From the NCBI GenBank assembly GCA_016647705.1, contig CM028339.1:18060803-18124802 (forward strand): a DNA stretch of 64,000 nucleotides, written 5' to 3'. The stretch comes from Eucommia ulmoides (lineage: Eukaryota; Streptophyta; Magnoliopsida; Garryales; Eucommiaceae). A program made the translations under genes and the position numbers. The notes beneath the pieces are model-generated. The model searched no databases, was not told where the DNA came from, and was given only the letters and a program-made list of their open reading frames with translations. Every line of letters begins with the position of its first letter. The first letter of the stretch is position 1. Positions 46,064-58,005 of this stretch are shown in pieces.

Positions 46064-46562
46064 TCATGCAATTTTCTAAGTCCATCTAGGGACGTTAAAT
46101 CAAGCAAATATTTTTGATATGTCTCTAAGGGTATGAAACTTGCCCAATTTTTGCTATTAATTATTTTTTGGAGGCCGGAATGGTCTCGGAACGTGTTTGG
46201 AGGAGAATGAAGGAGTATGGATATTCATGGTTGTGTTTTGAACTTAAAATTGTTGAAATAGCGAAGTGGAAGTAAGTGGCGTAGAGCAAGGTTTTGAAAA
46301 CATGAAGAAATCAAGCAAAATGAGCATGAAATCCACCGCCTAGGCGGACAAAGGGCTATTTTTCATTGTTTTTCACACAGACGTTCTACCGCCTAGGCGG
46401 AGAAATGTCAGTAAGGTTTTTAACAAAATAGGCGCTCACTCGCCTAGGCGGAGAAACCACCGCCTAAGTGGTGACGCACCAGTTTTTAAACCCTTCCTCT
46501 TCGCAGAAATCGGACCATCGACCCTAAACTCCAAAAAACTCTCCATCTTCATCATTCCCAAC

Positions 46563-48177
46563 TGATAGGTGTGACATACCTACATATTTATAAACTGAAT
46601 TAAGTTAGTTTTAGAGCGTTTATATAATATTTTATTACGTTTTAATTAGTTTTCATATTTTTTTGTATAAATCAGGTGTGTGGAGGCAAAAAGATAAGAA
46701 ACTGAAGCAAAAACGATGAGATCGAACCAAAAGAGATCGAAGAACGGTGGAAAAAAAAATGCTCGGAGGCAAAATTATGAAACAGGCCCACCGCCTAGGC
46801 ATCCAGACCACCGCCTAGGCAGAGAAGATGCTGGGAAAAGAACAAATGCTACTGATGGACTACCGCTTAGGCGGAAATCCAGCAGAAACATTTCCACGTA
46901 CACTACTGTCTTCATCGCTGCAGCGGTCACCAAACCGACCTACCTCTGCCTAGGCGGAAAATCCCTTCGCCTAGGCGAAGAGCCTCTCCACAACCTAGAT
47001 ATTTTTAGGATATTTATTTAGATATTTTGCTTATAAATACCATCCCGTCTCCCCCTCTATTGAATCCCCCAGCCATTTGGGCACCTTAAGCTATATTTAG
47101 GCTAGGGTTTAGGAGTTTTAGAGGTGGAGCTCACATCCCGAAGTGGAGAAGACGGTGAATTGATTGTTGAGCATTCTTAGCGGTTTATCTTCGGACGAGG
47201 CTAAGTTCTTCGATTGTTTTTCCTTATTTCTTTAACTTAGGATATTGTGAGCATGTTTAGCTTGTTATTTTATTGTAAATACGGCTATGGCCTTAGCTAA
47301 ACATGGATTGTAGTAGGAATTAACGAATAAGTTTATGAATACGTTGTTTGGATGATTTCGGTATTTCGTTTGTGATTGTTCTTCGTAGTTTGATTGTATT
47401 TATCATATTGTTTGTTTATCATGCTTAGTTAGATAAATGGAAAATATAGGGTTTTGACAAACCTCGGATTCAGATTAGGGTAAACAAATACCACGAGTCT
47501 ATAACCTGGTTGGGGTTTGAATCATAGACAATCGATGACGTTGGGGCAAAACTCACGTGACCTAGGGTCGTTAAGACGTTGAGGGGGACTTCTTTGTTGA
47601 CACGAAGTTGCGTTATATCTCTCATCTTACACTCGGGAGAGGTGGCAAAAGAGTTTTAGAACGGAGATAAATACAACTCACGATTCAATGACCTGGTCGA
47701 GAGTTGAATTGTGTGCAATCAATGATGCTAGGCGAGACTCACGTGACCTAGGGTCATTAAGACGTTGAGGGGACTTCTTCGTTGACTTGAAGCCATGTAT
47801 TCCCCCGTCTTACACTCGGGAGAGGTGGCGGTGGAGTTTACGTACCGAGATTGTCAAATAGGTCGAACACCATAAACGTGAGTAAATCAAGATCGAACAC
47901 GTATTTGTAAACACGTTAATCCCTAGGAAATTCTTAACCCTAAAACATATTAGCATATTAGTGTAGTTAATTTAGGTTATATTAGTATTAATTTAATTAA
48001 TTAAATACATTTGTTTTTTCGCCTAGATAAAGTTAGGTCATAACAAACACGGTATTCGATAGTAACGACACCAATCCCTGTGGATACGATAACCCAATAT
48101 TAACGATCACACTATACTAAAACTTAGATCTCGTATACTTGCGAGTGTAAGTAGCGGCGTATTTTTACGCCCTACCA
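46563..48177 (+). mobile_element. Solo LTR of Athila-type subfamily B, perfect 5-bp target duplication
   Basis: Begins TGATAGGTGTGACATACC and ends acgccctacca. ccaac flanks it (46558-46562 and 48178-48182). The palindrome cluster is at 46790-46985, TATA box cttataaatacc at about 47031, and the roughly 199-bp module is present twice, as at 32583-34173. Confidence 0.92.
46790..46985 (+). repeat. Palindrome cluster in solo LTR B
   Basis: Copies such as ccgcctaggcatc, ccgcctaggcagag, ccgcttaggcggaa, tgcctaggcggaa and cgcctaggcgaag occur every 20-60 bp. Confidence 0.88.
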
Positions 48178-48700
48178 CCAACCATTCCAAACCTCCAAAA
48201 TCATTATTCCATTTACAAAAATTTTGATTTCCACCAAGAATCTTCCTCCAAATATCAGATGTGTCATCCATTTTCGCAAATCGAGGGTGTAAGGGCTGAA
48301 CGGTGCGATTTCTCCATTGTCAAGTGTTTGGACCGAAATTTTTCAACAAGTGTTTATGATTCTACATTTAATCTATTTGTTGAAATATTTGAGCATAATG
48401 CATGTTATTTCAAAAAAATCCTTGGATTTGGAGTGTACCCAAAACCCTTAAACCCCTATTTTTGCGATTTCATTTTCTTTGGGATATTGGATTGATTTTT
48501 GGTGTGGATTTTCCTTATTATGCTTAGATACATTATGGGAATGGTATATATTAGACTACATTGCAAAATTTTTGTTGATTCAGTTTTGGTTGGTATGCGG
48601 TTGTTATAATGGCAATGTGTGTTTGCTGGAAATGATTTGATTTGTTGTGTTCTGTTGTTATTGTTGTGGTATGTATTGTGATTTTGATTGATAGGAAAAA

Positions 48701-49493
48701 TGCTGAAGCGTGTTGCATCGAAAAAGCGGCGCAAAGAAGTATCATCATTCGCCACGGATTATGATGCATCTCGATTCATATCCAAACAAGCAGAAGACCA
48801 CTTCAACGAACACAAGAACAAACGCACAGGCATCTGGAAAAGGGGTTCGGGCCTTTGGATGCCCTCCTAGAAGAATTCAAAACCGTCATCCTAAGCTAAG
48901 GTTGGGAATAGTTCTGCATTTCACCCCAAAAAGGTAAGTTGGCCTTGGTACGAGAATTCTATGCTAACATTACCAATGCCACTGGCTACCAGACAAAGGT
49001 CAGAAATTATCCCATCCTTTTCAGTGCGGAGCACTTTAATGAGCTTTTAGGTTTGAAGGAACCTGAAGCCTCACGTGATTTGTCTGCGGATCGCACACCA
49101 ACTATGAATACAGTGATCCGGGCCCTGACCACGGGAAACATTGAATGGACAAACATAGGGCAGGGCCAGGTCATATTTCTGGCGAGGTATCTGAAACCAG
49201 TTCCAAAAATATGGTATTACTCCGTATGCGGGAATCTGTTTCCTACAATCCACTATTCTGATGTCTCCAAGGAGCGGGCTTACGTGTTATATGACATCTA
49301 TAGGGGGATGCAAATCAACATCGGTTGGCATATTTACTCTTCGATACTTCATGCGGCTAAAACAACGAAGGATGACCTTCCTTTTTCCTCATTTCTGGCT
49401 GCTCTATTCATACGCGCTGGAGTTTCCATCACAGAGAATAGCCCTTGGCCCCCTAAAGCTCCACTCGATCATGCAATGATTAACCGATTGTAG
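48701..49493 (+). pseudogene. Env-like / putative plant transposon protein ORF of the Athila-like element
   Basis: The frame begins MLKRVASKKRRKE and continues with DYDASRFISKQAEDHFNEHK, shifts frame near 48850-48940, and goes on with LVREFYANITNATGYQTKV. FSAEHFNELLGLKEPEA and a region with WTNIGQGQVIFLARYLKPVP follow, to the stop at 49493. These are the words of the domain annotated as putative plant transposon protein (Transposase_32) found in Athila-type elements, whose function is unknown. The 184-residue second part is open. It is the only long coding remnant of this element, and it is preceded by 520 bp of leader-like sequence. Confidence 0.75.
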
Positions 49494-51458
49494 AAGAGAG
49501 GAGCCCTAGACCCGACTGTGTTGAAAGTTGAGGGAGAAGAGGGCCCGGAAGAGGAAGAAACAGGCCTATCGGAGGCCTAGATACCCGTAGCCCGCCGCTA
49601 CCAATCAAGTCTGATTATTCGTGATATCTAGGATCTCCGATCCGACATCGGCCATCTTCGAAATGATTTTACTCGCGTGCGGATTTTCCTGGATGAATAC
49701 ACGCGGCATCAAGCGTATGAGAGTCGACATGACGCTCTATTTGCCAATGCCACATTTCGAGCTGAACGAGCTGCAACCACCATTCCCTCCCCATGAACGG
49801 TAGGGGGTTAGACTATTACGTCTTACCTCCTAGGTATGTGTTGGAACCCAATTTTCCATTTTTAGTTATTCTGTTATTGGGTTCGCTGCCTAGACAGTAA
49901 GGACACTGCCTCGTTCAAGTTTGGGGGTATTTACTAAGTATGTATTTTCTGTTCTTATTGTGATATGAATGATGATTTTTTTTTTTGTTATGTGAATGAT
50001 GAAGGATTTTTTTTTTTTTGTTTATAATTGTATTAAACTAGAAATGTTTAGTTTTTGTTAATGTATTTTCATATTTGTTTATGCATGTGTCATGATTAGT
50101 TAGTATATGTATGTCAGTGTTTAGTTCTATTGTAAATATGTTAATGAATGAAGTTGTATGTGCATGTTGAGTTGTAGAGTTCATCTAGGCCATGTCCCGA
50201 TGATGAAAATTATCCCCTAATTGTACATTGAGGTCGGGGGTAATGCTATTCACGTGTGTTTTATGTGCTTAGCATGCCGATTAGGTAAAAATTATTTTGA
50301 TCCTAAAATCACACGATAGCATGGACTCATTATATAATTATTTGAACGATTTGACGCTGATTATTCAGTAATAAGTTCATGACAGAAATGAGGAATCTAG
50401 AACTTGATTGGGGGAGGCTTGAGGCAAAATTATAGATGAGGTAATTCCGGAGGTATGATTTAGGCCTTCAATTTTTTCGCTTGAACCATTTTGAAACTAA
50501 CCTGAAAAAGTTATTCCCTCGTTCCCCTGTCGAAGCCATAAACTTTTCAATTCTGAACACATATCTGTACTTTAGCCAATAAAATCTTTCCAAACCATTG
50601 TCGCTAAGCCTAAGATTCAAATTGAGTAAAATCAAGTAGCATAGACTAATGCTAACTTGAAGTGAGTGATCGGGGTTTCGGATAAAAAATTATTGGTTCA
50701 GTATTAAAGTATTCACTTGTCAGTTTCTTAGTTCTTTCTGCACGCCCCAAAATTGTACAAATTCGAATAAGTTTTGGGGTGTGCTTGTTAAAAAAAACAA
50801 AAAAAACTATGTGAATATAGTTTTTAATTCTGTTTCTTGTGACAAGTGAATACAAAGTTCTTCAATTCTCGTTCAGTGTTGTGTTTTAAACGTGTGGGGT
50901 TATGAGAGAGAGATATAGCGACAAACGTTTGTGCCTCAGATATCGTTCATTCTATAACGATTTTCTGTTTTCTATTCCTATGATACCCTTGGTCATTCTC
51001 CAAAGCCAAACCAAGCCCTATTGATCTTTGTGAATGTCCGAATCTACATTAGTGGATAGTTGAGCCCATTCAAGCGTATGGTTTTCCTAAATTTTTTAAA
51101 GTTTAAGTCATGAACTTTTTTATTGAATAATTCAATCCGGTATTTGATTAGTTATACATCTGAGTTCTCACACACACACATTTCAAATGGATCTAGAATA
51201 GTTTTAACTGATATTGAGTGTTGAAATTCTAGAACACCACGTGGTGTGTGTTATTCCTGAACTTGATCTGATTACGGGTTGTTGAGGGAAGAACCAATTG
51301 GTTTCTTCGATTGAACTTGAAACTCACATGTGTTTACTTCTTCTTCGTTAATGTTTATTCATTTTTAGATTATTGGTAAGTTAATTAGGGTAGTTAGTTT
51401 GATTTAGTATTAGGGTGTTTTGCTCGAGGACTAGCAAAATTCTAAGTTTGGGGGTATT
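49494..51458 (+). other. 3' untranslated region of the Athila-like element
   Basis: No gene. It contains short g/t-rich tracts (49980-50030), a segment collinear with 31130-32580 of the other Athila-like fragment, and the purine tract aagtttgggggta just before the 3' LTR. Confidence 0.7.
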
Positions 51459-52892
51459 TGATAGGTGTAAATTACCTATCTACTTCTAAGCCGAATTTGC
51501 CAGTTTTCGAGTGTTTTATTAATGTTTTAATTGCATTTTAGTTGTTTTTTATGTAAATCAGGTGTAGGGATGTAAACAAGTGATAAACGAGCAAAACGGT
51601 GGGAAAACGGTAAAGAAACAAAATGAAAAAATAGGGTTTCAAGAACAAAAAACCCACCGTCTAGGCGGTAAAGAATGCTGGATGTGCTGAAAAATGAACA
51701 AGTTCCACCGCTTAGGCGAAGAAACCACCGCTTAGGCGGAGAAGCGTCAGAGAGTTGGAGTGCTGCTCTACCACCTAGGCGAAGAAAACCACCGCTTAGG
51801 CGGAGGAACGACAGAATGTTTGTGTGCCAGCCCACCGCCTAGGCGGTAAGAAAACTGACTTAACCTCCGCCTAGGCGGTTAGCTCTGAACAGATAGAAAG
51901 ATATTTTTAGATCTTTTTGAAACCTTAGGCCTAAAAATATCACTCTCCCACGTCTGAAACATGAGGTTGAACGTTCCTAACCCTAATATAGTGTTCTTTA
52001 GCTACTTTTGGGAGATCAAGGAGGAGGTTCATCATTCGGAAGAAGACAAAGCATTTGCGGAGCAATCTTAAGCGATAGTGGATTGTTTCACTCTCAGATT
52101 TGATCGTTTTTCCCTTGTTTTTATTTTTATAATTACTTTTCCATATCAAATGATGTTGAATCACTCTTGTTTTGTATATTATATGGCTAGGATCATGTAG
52201 TATTAGATAAATATTATCTAGGTGTTGTTGTTAGTTATGTAATTACTAGTTAATTGAATATATGTTACTTTGATGGTTGTTTATCAAAATCCGATTGTGT
52301 TTACCGTTATTCTTATTATTATGCTAGTTTAGATAATTAAAAAATACGGGGTTTGACACTCGGGAGAGGTAACCCCAGATTCGGATTAAGGTAAACACAA
52401 TGCGACGCTCTAACGACTCGGGAGGGCGTTAGAATGTGTGCAATCCATGATGTTGGTTCACGACTCATGTGACTATGTGTTTGAAAAAATGTTCAAGGGA
52501 GACCTCGACGTCAATGCGAAGTCATATATTCATTCGATTTACACTCGGAAGAGGGAGTGAGCGAGTTATGGATATAGAGATTGTCGGATAGGATAAACAC
52601 CGTTATAGCTAACTAAACAAAGTTAAATATGTATTACGTGAAAGAAATCAATACCTAGATAATTAATATAGTTATAACTAACTTAATAGTTTTCATTTAT
52701 CTTAGTTGTTAATTAAAATACAAACAATTCTTGAAAAATTGAGATAATATAAGACTATGAAACTCACGGTGTTCAACTAAATTACACGTCCCCAGTGGAA
52801 CGATATCTGATCTCATGATCATCTATACTAAAACTTGACTTTGTACGCTTGCGAGTAAATTCAGACGTATGCGTCTTAAATGGTCACGTCCA
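51459..52892 (+). repeat. 3' LTR of the Athila-like element (subfamily A)
   Basis: Collinear with 44227-45635. The TATA box region reads cctaaaaatatc (51930), so it is mutated relative to the 5' copy. Confidence 0.9.
51655..51880 (+). repeat. Palindrome cluster in LTR A, 3' copy
   Basis: Eight motif copies including a perfect ccgcctaggcgg near 51835. Relative to the 5' LTR it has one more unit (ccgcttaggcggaggaacg near 51792). Confidence 0.9.
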
Positions 52893-53234
52893 AATATATT
52901 GTAGCAATGCTAAAGATGATGACAAAGATGATGGAAGATTAAGAGTGTGAACAAATTGAAGAACCTAGGAAAAATAACTCAGGTTAAATTCTAACTCTTA
53001 ATATCCTAATTAGGATCACACACGACACAAATTATTTTTTATAAATATGTATGTTTTTGATAGAATCCTAATTAGTTAAATTATTTGTTCCTATGTGTAA
53101 TTGAAAAATAAATATGGATAATTAATTAAAATTGAATTAAAGAATTTAGTGGAGCTAACTGAGAAAATAAATCAGTTAAAGGGGCAAAAATGTTAAAGAA
53201 AATGGATTAAAAACGTATTTAGAAGAGGTTCCTA

Positions 53235-53545
53235 GCATTGACCAGTCGACAGGTAAGTCGATCGGAGTACAGAAGGTGAAGTTGCTGAATCTCTCGGTCG
53301 ACAGGTAGGTCGACCTGAGCTTATATAGTGAACTCTCTGAATTGATCAGTCGACAGGGAGGTTGACCTGTGACCAAAAGTTAAACTCTCTAAATCTTTAG
53401 GTCGACAGATAGGTCGACTCATGAAACTTTCTGAATTTTTCGGTCGACAGTTGAAGTATGAGGGGTCGAGCGATGGGTGAAGAATTTTTAGCTTGGCTAC
53501 ATCCTGAATTGATCGGTCAATAGGTGATCCTTGGTCAGTCAACTT
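53235..53545 (+). repeat. Cluster of gtcgac-type palindromes in the copia-family solo LTR
   Basis: Repeated words such as cagtcgacaggtaagtcga, ggtcgacaggtaggtcgacc and ggtcgacagataggtcgac occur about six times. The core ggtcgacc is self-complementary. Confidence 0.8.
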
Positions 53546-55021
53546 ATGGGACTGTTTCAGGATTTTGTGAAATTTTGGATTTTATTCTAAAAGTAGTCGT
53601 TACTAGCCCTTTTTTGTTAGGATCTCCGAGATATCTTAGGAATCTAAAGTGTTTTTAGTTATTTAAATGATATCTAAGTGTTCCTATAGATATGGTTCAA
53701 GTATTTTTGATGATTCTCAATTTGGTATGTATAATTCTTTCAATCCTATTCAATTGTGTTTGAAGAAAAAATTTGAGGGATTTAATTGAAAGTTTCAAAA
53801 GATATTTTTGAGTGAATTATATCAGAAATGAATCATTATGATATAGATGGTCTATTGGTGCAATTAAACGTCATGATTAATGGGAACTAGCCTTTGGAGG
53901 ATTTGTTTTATTCTCTTTTAAATGGACCTGCGTTTTTTCACATTTGAGTTGGACACATCTAGAGAATTATTCTGAGCTATTCAACTTTTGAACTTTCTAA
54001 GAGTTATCATACTGAGTGTATTATGAGATCTTTCTTGAGATTTGTTTTTGAGAAACATTTGTTGTGGATTATTGCTCTACCGATCTAAAGTGTAATTGCT
54101 ATTCTAATCATTATTCTTTCGGTGGATTCCTAGTATGATTGTTCCAAGTTATTTGTTTATTTGTTATAATTATTATTTACTTGGAATTTGATCTTTGAAA
54201 TTGTTTTCCAATTTTTTATTGAAAAATATTTTTTGAAATAATTTCTTAAAGAATTATGATTACGTGCTACCCAATTTTTGTTTAAAATCAGATTTTGAAT
54301 ATCTCACTTTTCTATCACTAGTTTTGGGATATTAATTGAGTTATAATTTATCTGGAGTGATAGAAGTTTTGAGTGAGAAAAATCGCTGATCAATTTGTAA
54401 TTGGTGAGTTGAGTGGCGGATTGAATACTATTGAGAGTATTTAATCAAATGGTAACTGGTTTCAGTCTCTTCTTGTAAAGAGATTGAGATAATAATTCTT
54501 CCTTAATTGAATTGATTTGTGAGCAATTTTGTAACAGTTCAATCCTTACCAGGTAAAAGGATATTTGGAGTGTTTGTGAGGTTTTGATTATTTAGCCTAA
54601 GGTACAAAAAGAATTTGGTTACTTTTGAGCTTGTAAAAAATAGAGATTATTCCTGAGTCTGGGAAAAGAAATTTGTAAAGGTCGATTCTGAGCCTACGAA
54701 AAGAATCATTGAGAGGGTTTGTTTCCTACCTTTAAAGGAATCTTGAGTTTAGTGGTTGCGACACTCCGTGGAGCTCGGGGGACTGGATGAGCCAAAAATA
54801 ACTTGGTGAAACATTATAAATTTCTGACGTGCTGCTATTTTTTATTATTTATTTTTATTGTTTGGTTTGCATCTAGTTGATATTATATTTATACTGTTAT
54901 ATAAACATAATAATTAATTTAGGATTAAAATTAATTATTTGAATTTTTTGAAATTGTTTCTCTGATAATATTTTATCTACCCAATTCACCCCCTCTTAGG
55001 TAGCTCACTGGGCTAACAGCC

Positions 55022-55923
55022 TTAGTTTTGGTTGTTCAAAGTACTTGCATCATCCTCATCCAAAACCTTTCTCAACATAAAAAGATTAGATTCCCTATAA
55101 ACAAAATGCATAGACTTCTCAACTACTAACGTACGTTTATTATAGACTCTATAAGCTTTACAGTTAGTAGTATATCCAAGAAAAATACCATAGTCAGATT
55201 TAATATCAAATTTACCTAGATTATCCTTATCTTTTAAAAAAAAAACATTTACAACTAAAGACTTTGAAATAAGATATATTCGGAGTCTTACCATTCCAAA
55301 TTTCATTAGGGGTTTTTGTTAAAGCCTCTACGAATAGATACTCTATTTACCGTGTGGCAAGCTATACTTATTGCTTCGGCCTAGAAATAAGTAGGTAGAT
55401 GATTTTCATTTAACATCGTTCTCGCAATTTCCTGTAGCGTCTTGTTCTTCCTTTCCATAACACCATTTTGTTGTGGTGATCTCGGTGCAGAAAAATTGTG
55501 AGCATGTCTGTGTTCATCACAATAGCTAATTATCTCATCATTTTTGAACTCTCTACCTTTATCACTACGGATATTGATAATTGAATATTACTTCTCATTT
55601 TGAATACGTTTACAAAATTTAAAGAAAATAGAAGTAACTTCACTCTTTTTAGCAAAGAAGAATACCCAAGTAAATCTAGAATAATCATCAACAATTACGA
55701 ATGCATAAAATTTACCTCTTAAACTAGCAATGACATTCAGACCAAATAAATCAAGATGCAACATTTCAAGACATCTAGACGTGGACGTGTGGATCTTATT
55801 CTTAAATGATAACCTAGACTGCTTTCCTAACTGACATGCATCACATACTTTATCTTTCACAAATTTTAATACAGGTAGGCCACGTATGAGACTTTTCTTA
55901 AATAAATTAGATAACAATTCCAT
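55022..55923 (-). pseudogene. Integrase of the copia element (broken)
   Basis: The zinc-finger end KVCDACQLGKQSRLSF (about 55850) is followed by the catalytic core. The core has D in LHLDLFGLNV, D in IRSDKGREFKND (about 55570) and E in QQNGVMERKNKTL (about 55470), so the D-D-E residues remain. The C-terminal part runs FDIKSDYGIFLGYTTNCKAY (55205). Stops near 55588, 55385 and 55310 break it. The frame is then cut by the solo LTR that ends at 55018. Confidence 0.87.
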
Positions 55924-55924
55924 A

Positions 55925-56400
55925 CTAGCATGCCCAAGTCTCCTATGTTATAACCAACTATTTTCAAATAAAGCATTTAAACATGATAAAATTTGAGAGG
56001 TAAAATCATCAAAACGTGAATATTTATACATATTCTCAAAACGTAATGCAACAATTAAGAGCTACCATCATACCCATTCTTAATTATGCATCTATCATGA
56101 TTAAACACAACATTATAACCTTTATCACATAATTGGTGAATACCAAGAAAGTTATTTTTAAGACCATCTACGAGTAAAACGTCTTTAATAACTATAGATC
56201 CATTACCAATATTACTTATACCGATAATTTTACCTTTAGCGTTGTCTCCAAATGTCACATGACCTCTATCTTTAGGTGTCTAAGATGTAAATTTCAATTT
56301 ATCTACCGTTATGTGTTGAGAACAACCACTGAACATGAACCATTTGTCCTTGCCTATCGATGCTTTCAGAATAACTTGTAAGGAGCACCTCAAATAGTTC
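55925..56400 (-). pseudogene. Protease and GAG-pre-integrase region of the copia element (broken)
   Basis: The protease site reads KWFMFSGCSQHIT near 56330. In copia elements this is normally a D-S-G-C-S-x-H-M-T block, so the catalytic aspartate is replaced by phenylalanine here. The conserved VTFGDNAKGKIIGI segment follows (56258-56217), then VLLVDGLKNNFLGIHQLCDK. A stop lies near 56282 and others lie between 56055 and 55925. Confidence 0.8.
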
Positions 56401-56419
56401 CTAAGTGGTACCCAGTCTA

Positions 56420-57854
56420 CGTGGGACCGATCTTGTTAGTCGGGATAATTTTAGTTCCTTTAGGAACCCAAACTTGTCTGCAGTTAGATACATTAGAAAA
56501 ACATTCAAGAATAATATGCCCCACAACATTACATTTAAAACATCTAACAAGATCCCTAGTTTCAGAAAAGAATTTATCAAAACGTTTCTGTTTAAGGTTT
56601 TTCTGAAATCCAATACCAGCTTTATCAAAGATACCTCGTGAACTTTCCAATAGTATTTTTAAATTGTTCTCACTACCTTTGAATTTGAGAACTATTGAAT
56701 GTAAATCTGACAACTTGGATTTCAATTCAATGTTTTCAAATTCATAGTCCATTACTTGCTTGTTTAATGTGTTAATTGTACTTTGTAGGGTATTAGTTTT
56801 CGAAAACTGATTTTTATAATCATAAGTTAATTCTTGATAAACATCAAATAAATTATCAAAATCTAGAGGATAAGAAATAAAATATTTAGGTACCTCATCT
56901 CCAGTGGCCATTAAAGTAAGTATGGATGGTCTTTCACTGCCTGATTTTTCCAAGCCACTCGATTTAGAAGCGTCCCAGGTGGCTTTCATCGATTTATTCT
57001 TGCTCTTCTTTCATTTCTTCTTCTCCTTTATTTTCTTATCTTTTTTCTTGTCTTTCTTTGGCTCGGGGCATTTGGTTTGGAAGTGTCCAGTCTTGTAACA
57101 ATTGTAACATTCCACATTAGTCATGTTGAAATTCTTCTTTCTCCAGAATGTTCGTTGAGTCATTCTTCTGAAATTCTTCGTGAGAAGCGCCCCATATTTT
57201 TCTTGCTCACTGTCAAGACTGACATCATCACTGTTATCTTCCTCATTTTTCTGAACTTTCAATGTCAAGGACTTTCTTTTGATATTTCACGTATCGTCCT
57301 CATATTATCGAATAGTCGTCTTATGTGTCATTAGGTTGTCATTGAGATCATTAATAACATACTTCATAAGATTCGTTACTTCCTCAATCACAATCACTTC
57401 GGCTACCACACTTATAGTTAGTGATCTCAAGATCTTTTCTAACTTTATCCTTTGTAGTGTAGGGCTTTCCGAGTTAATTCAGATTGCTGCAGATGTTGAG
57501 GAATCTTGTGTACATTTCTTGAATTGATTGTGCTTCCCCCATTCTGAATAGTTCGAATTAACGGACTAAGGTATTAATCTTTGACTGTTTCACCTGATTT
57601 GTTCTTTCGCAGGTGATTTGCAATTTGTCCCATTTTTCTTTCGCCGATGCACAACTTGAAACCCCATAATATTCATTAGCATCTAAAGAACAAAATATAA
57701 TATTTATAGTTTCAGAAATAATCGAAAGTTTCTGTTTGTCAGAAGTGGTCAACTTCTCTTTTTTCTTGGCTACTCCATTTTTCATAAGGACAAATGGACC
57801 ATCCTCAATAGCTAGCCACACATCATAATTGGTGGCCTGAAGAAATGTAATCAT
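56420..57854 (-). pseudogene. gag of the copia element (broken)
   Basis: This encodes the capsid/nucleocapsid precursor. The N-terminal part (57854-57558) has the DVWLAIEDGPF and CASAKEKWDKLQ words of plant copia gag. After frame changes, a first zinc knuckle CYNCYKTGHFQTKC (about 57115) is followed by a lysine-rich stretch. A coiled-coil-like region with KLSDLHSIVLKFKGS comes next, then a second knuckle CFKCNVVGHIILEC near 56540. Both knuckles keep the C-x2-C-x4-H-x4-C spacing. The part between 57268 and 57558 is frameshifted. Confidence 0.85.
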
Positions 57855-57993
57855 TCTATCCTTCCAGAATGAGCTGTTTTCACCTGCAAAAAAAAGTGGA
57901 TGGTGTATAGACTGCCCCTCACCTAGTGTGCCTATCGGGTGCGGTATGTGATCTTTATTAGCTAGTGTTTTAAGATAATCGAGCTAAACCAAC

Positions 57994-58003
57994 TCTGATA
58001 CCA
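57994..58003 (-). other. Primer-binding site of the copia element
   Basis: In minus sense TGGTATCAGA begins 2 bases after the LTR end, which matches the initiator methionine tRNA type PBS used by most plant copia elements. Confidence 0.85.
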
Positions 58004-58005
58004 AT

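Larger units (their letters stand above)
44227..52892 (+). mobile_element. Athila-like element without pol, carrying an env-like ORF
   Basis: LTRs are at 44227-45635 and 51459-52892, both TGATAGGTGTAAATTACC...GTCCA. Flanks aagat (44222-44226) and aatat (52893-52897) differ by one base. A PBS-like site follows the 5' LTR, and the purine tract aagtttgggggta precedes the 3' LTR. Inside are a gag remnant (45779-46063), a nested solo LTR (46563-48177), a plant-transposon-protein ORF (48701-49493) and a long 3' untranslated region. No protease, RT or integrase is detectable, so it must have been mobilised in trans or lost pol by deletion. Confidence 0.85.
44114..55018 (+). mobile_element. Solo copia-family LTR in opposite orientation, split by an Athila-like element
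   Basis: Parts 44114-44226 and 52893-55018 together make about 2.24 kb. It starts tgttgatcctaagattttta, as the copia LTR does in its sense, and ends gctcactgggctaaca, matching the other LTR end tgttggcccag in reverse. Flanks gccct (44109-44113) and gcctt (55019-55023) are a 5-bp target duplication with one transition. Removal rejoins integrase and RT of the host copia element. The middle has diverged strongly from 58006-60278, so it belongs to a related subfamily. Confidence 0.85.
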
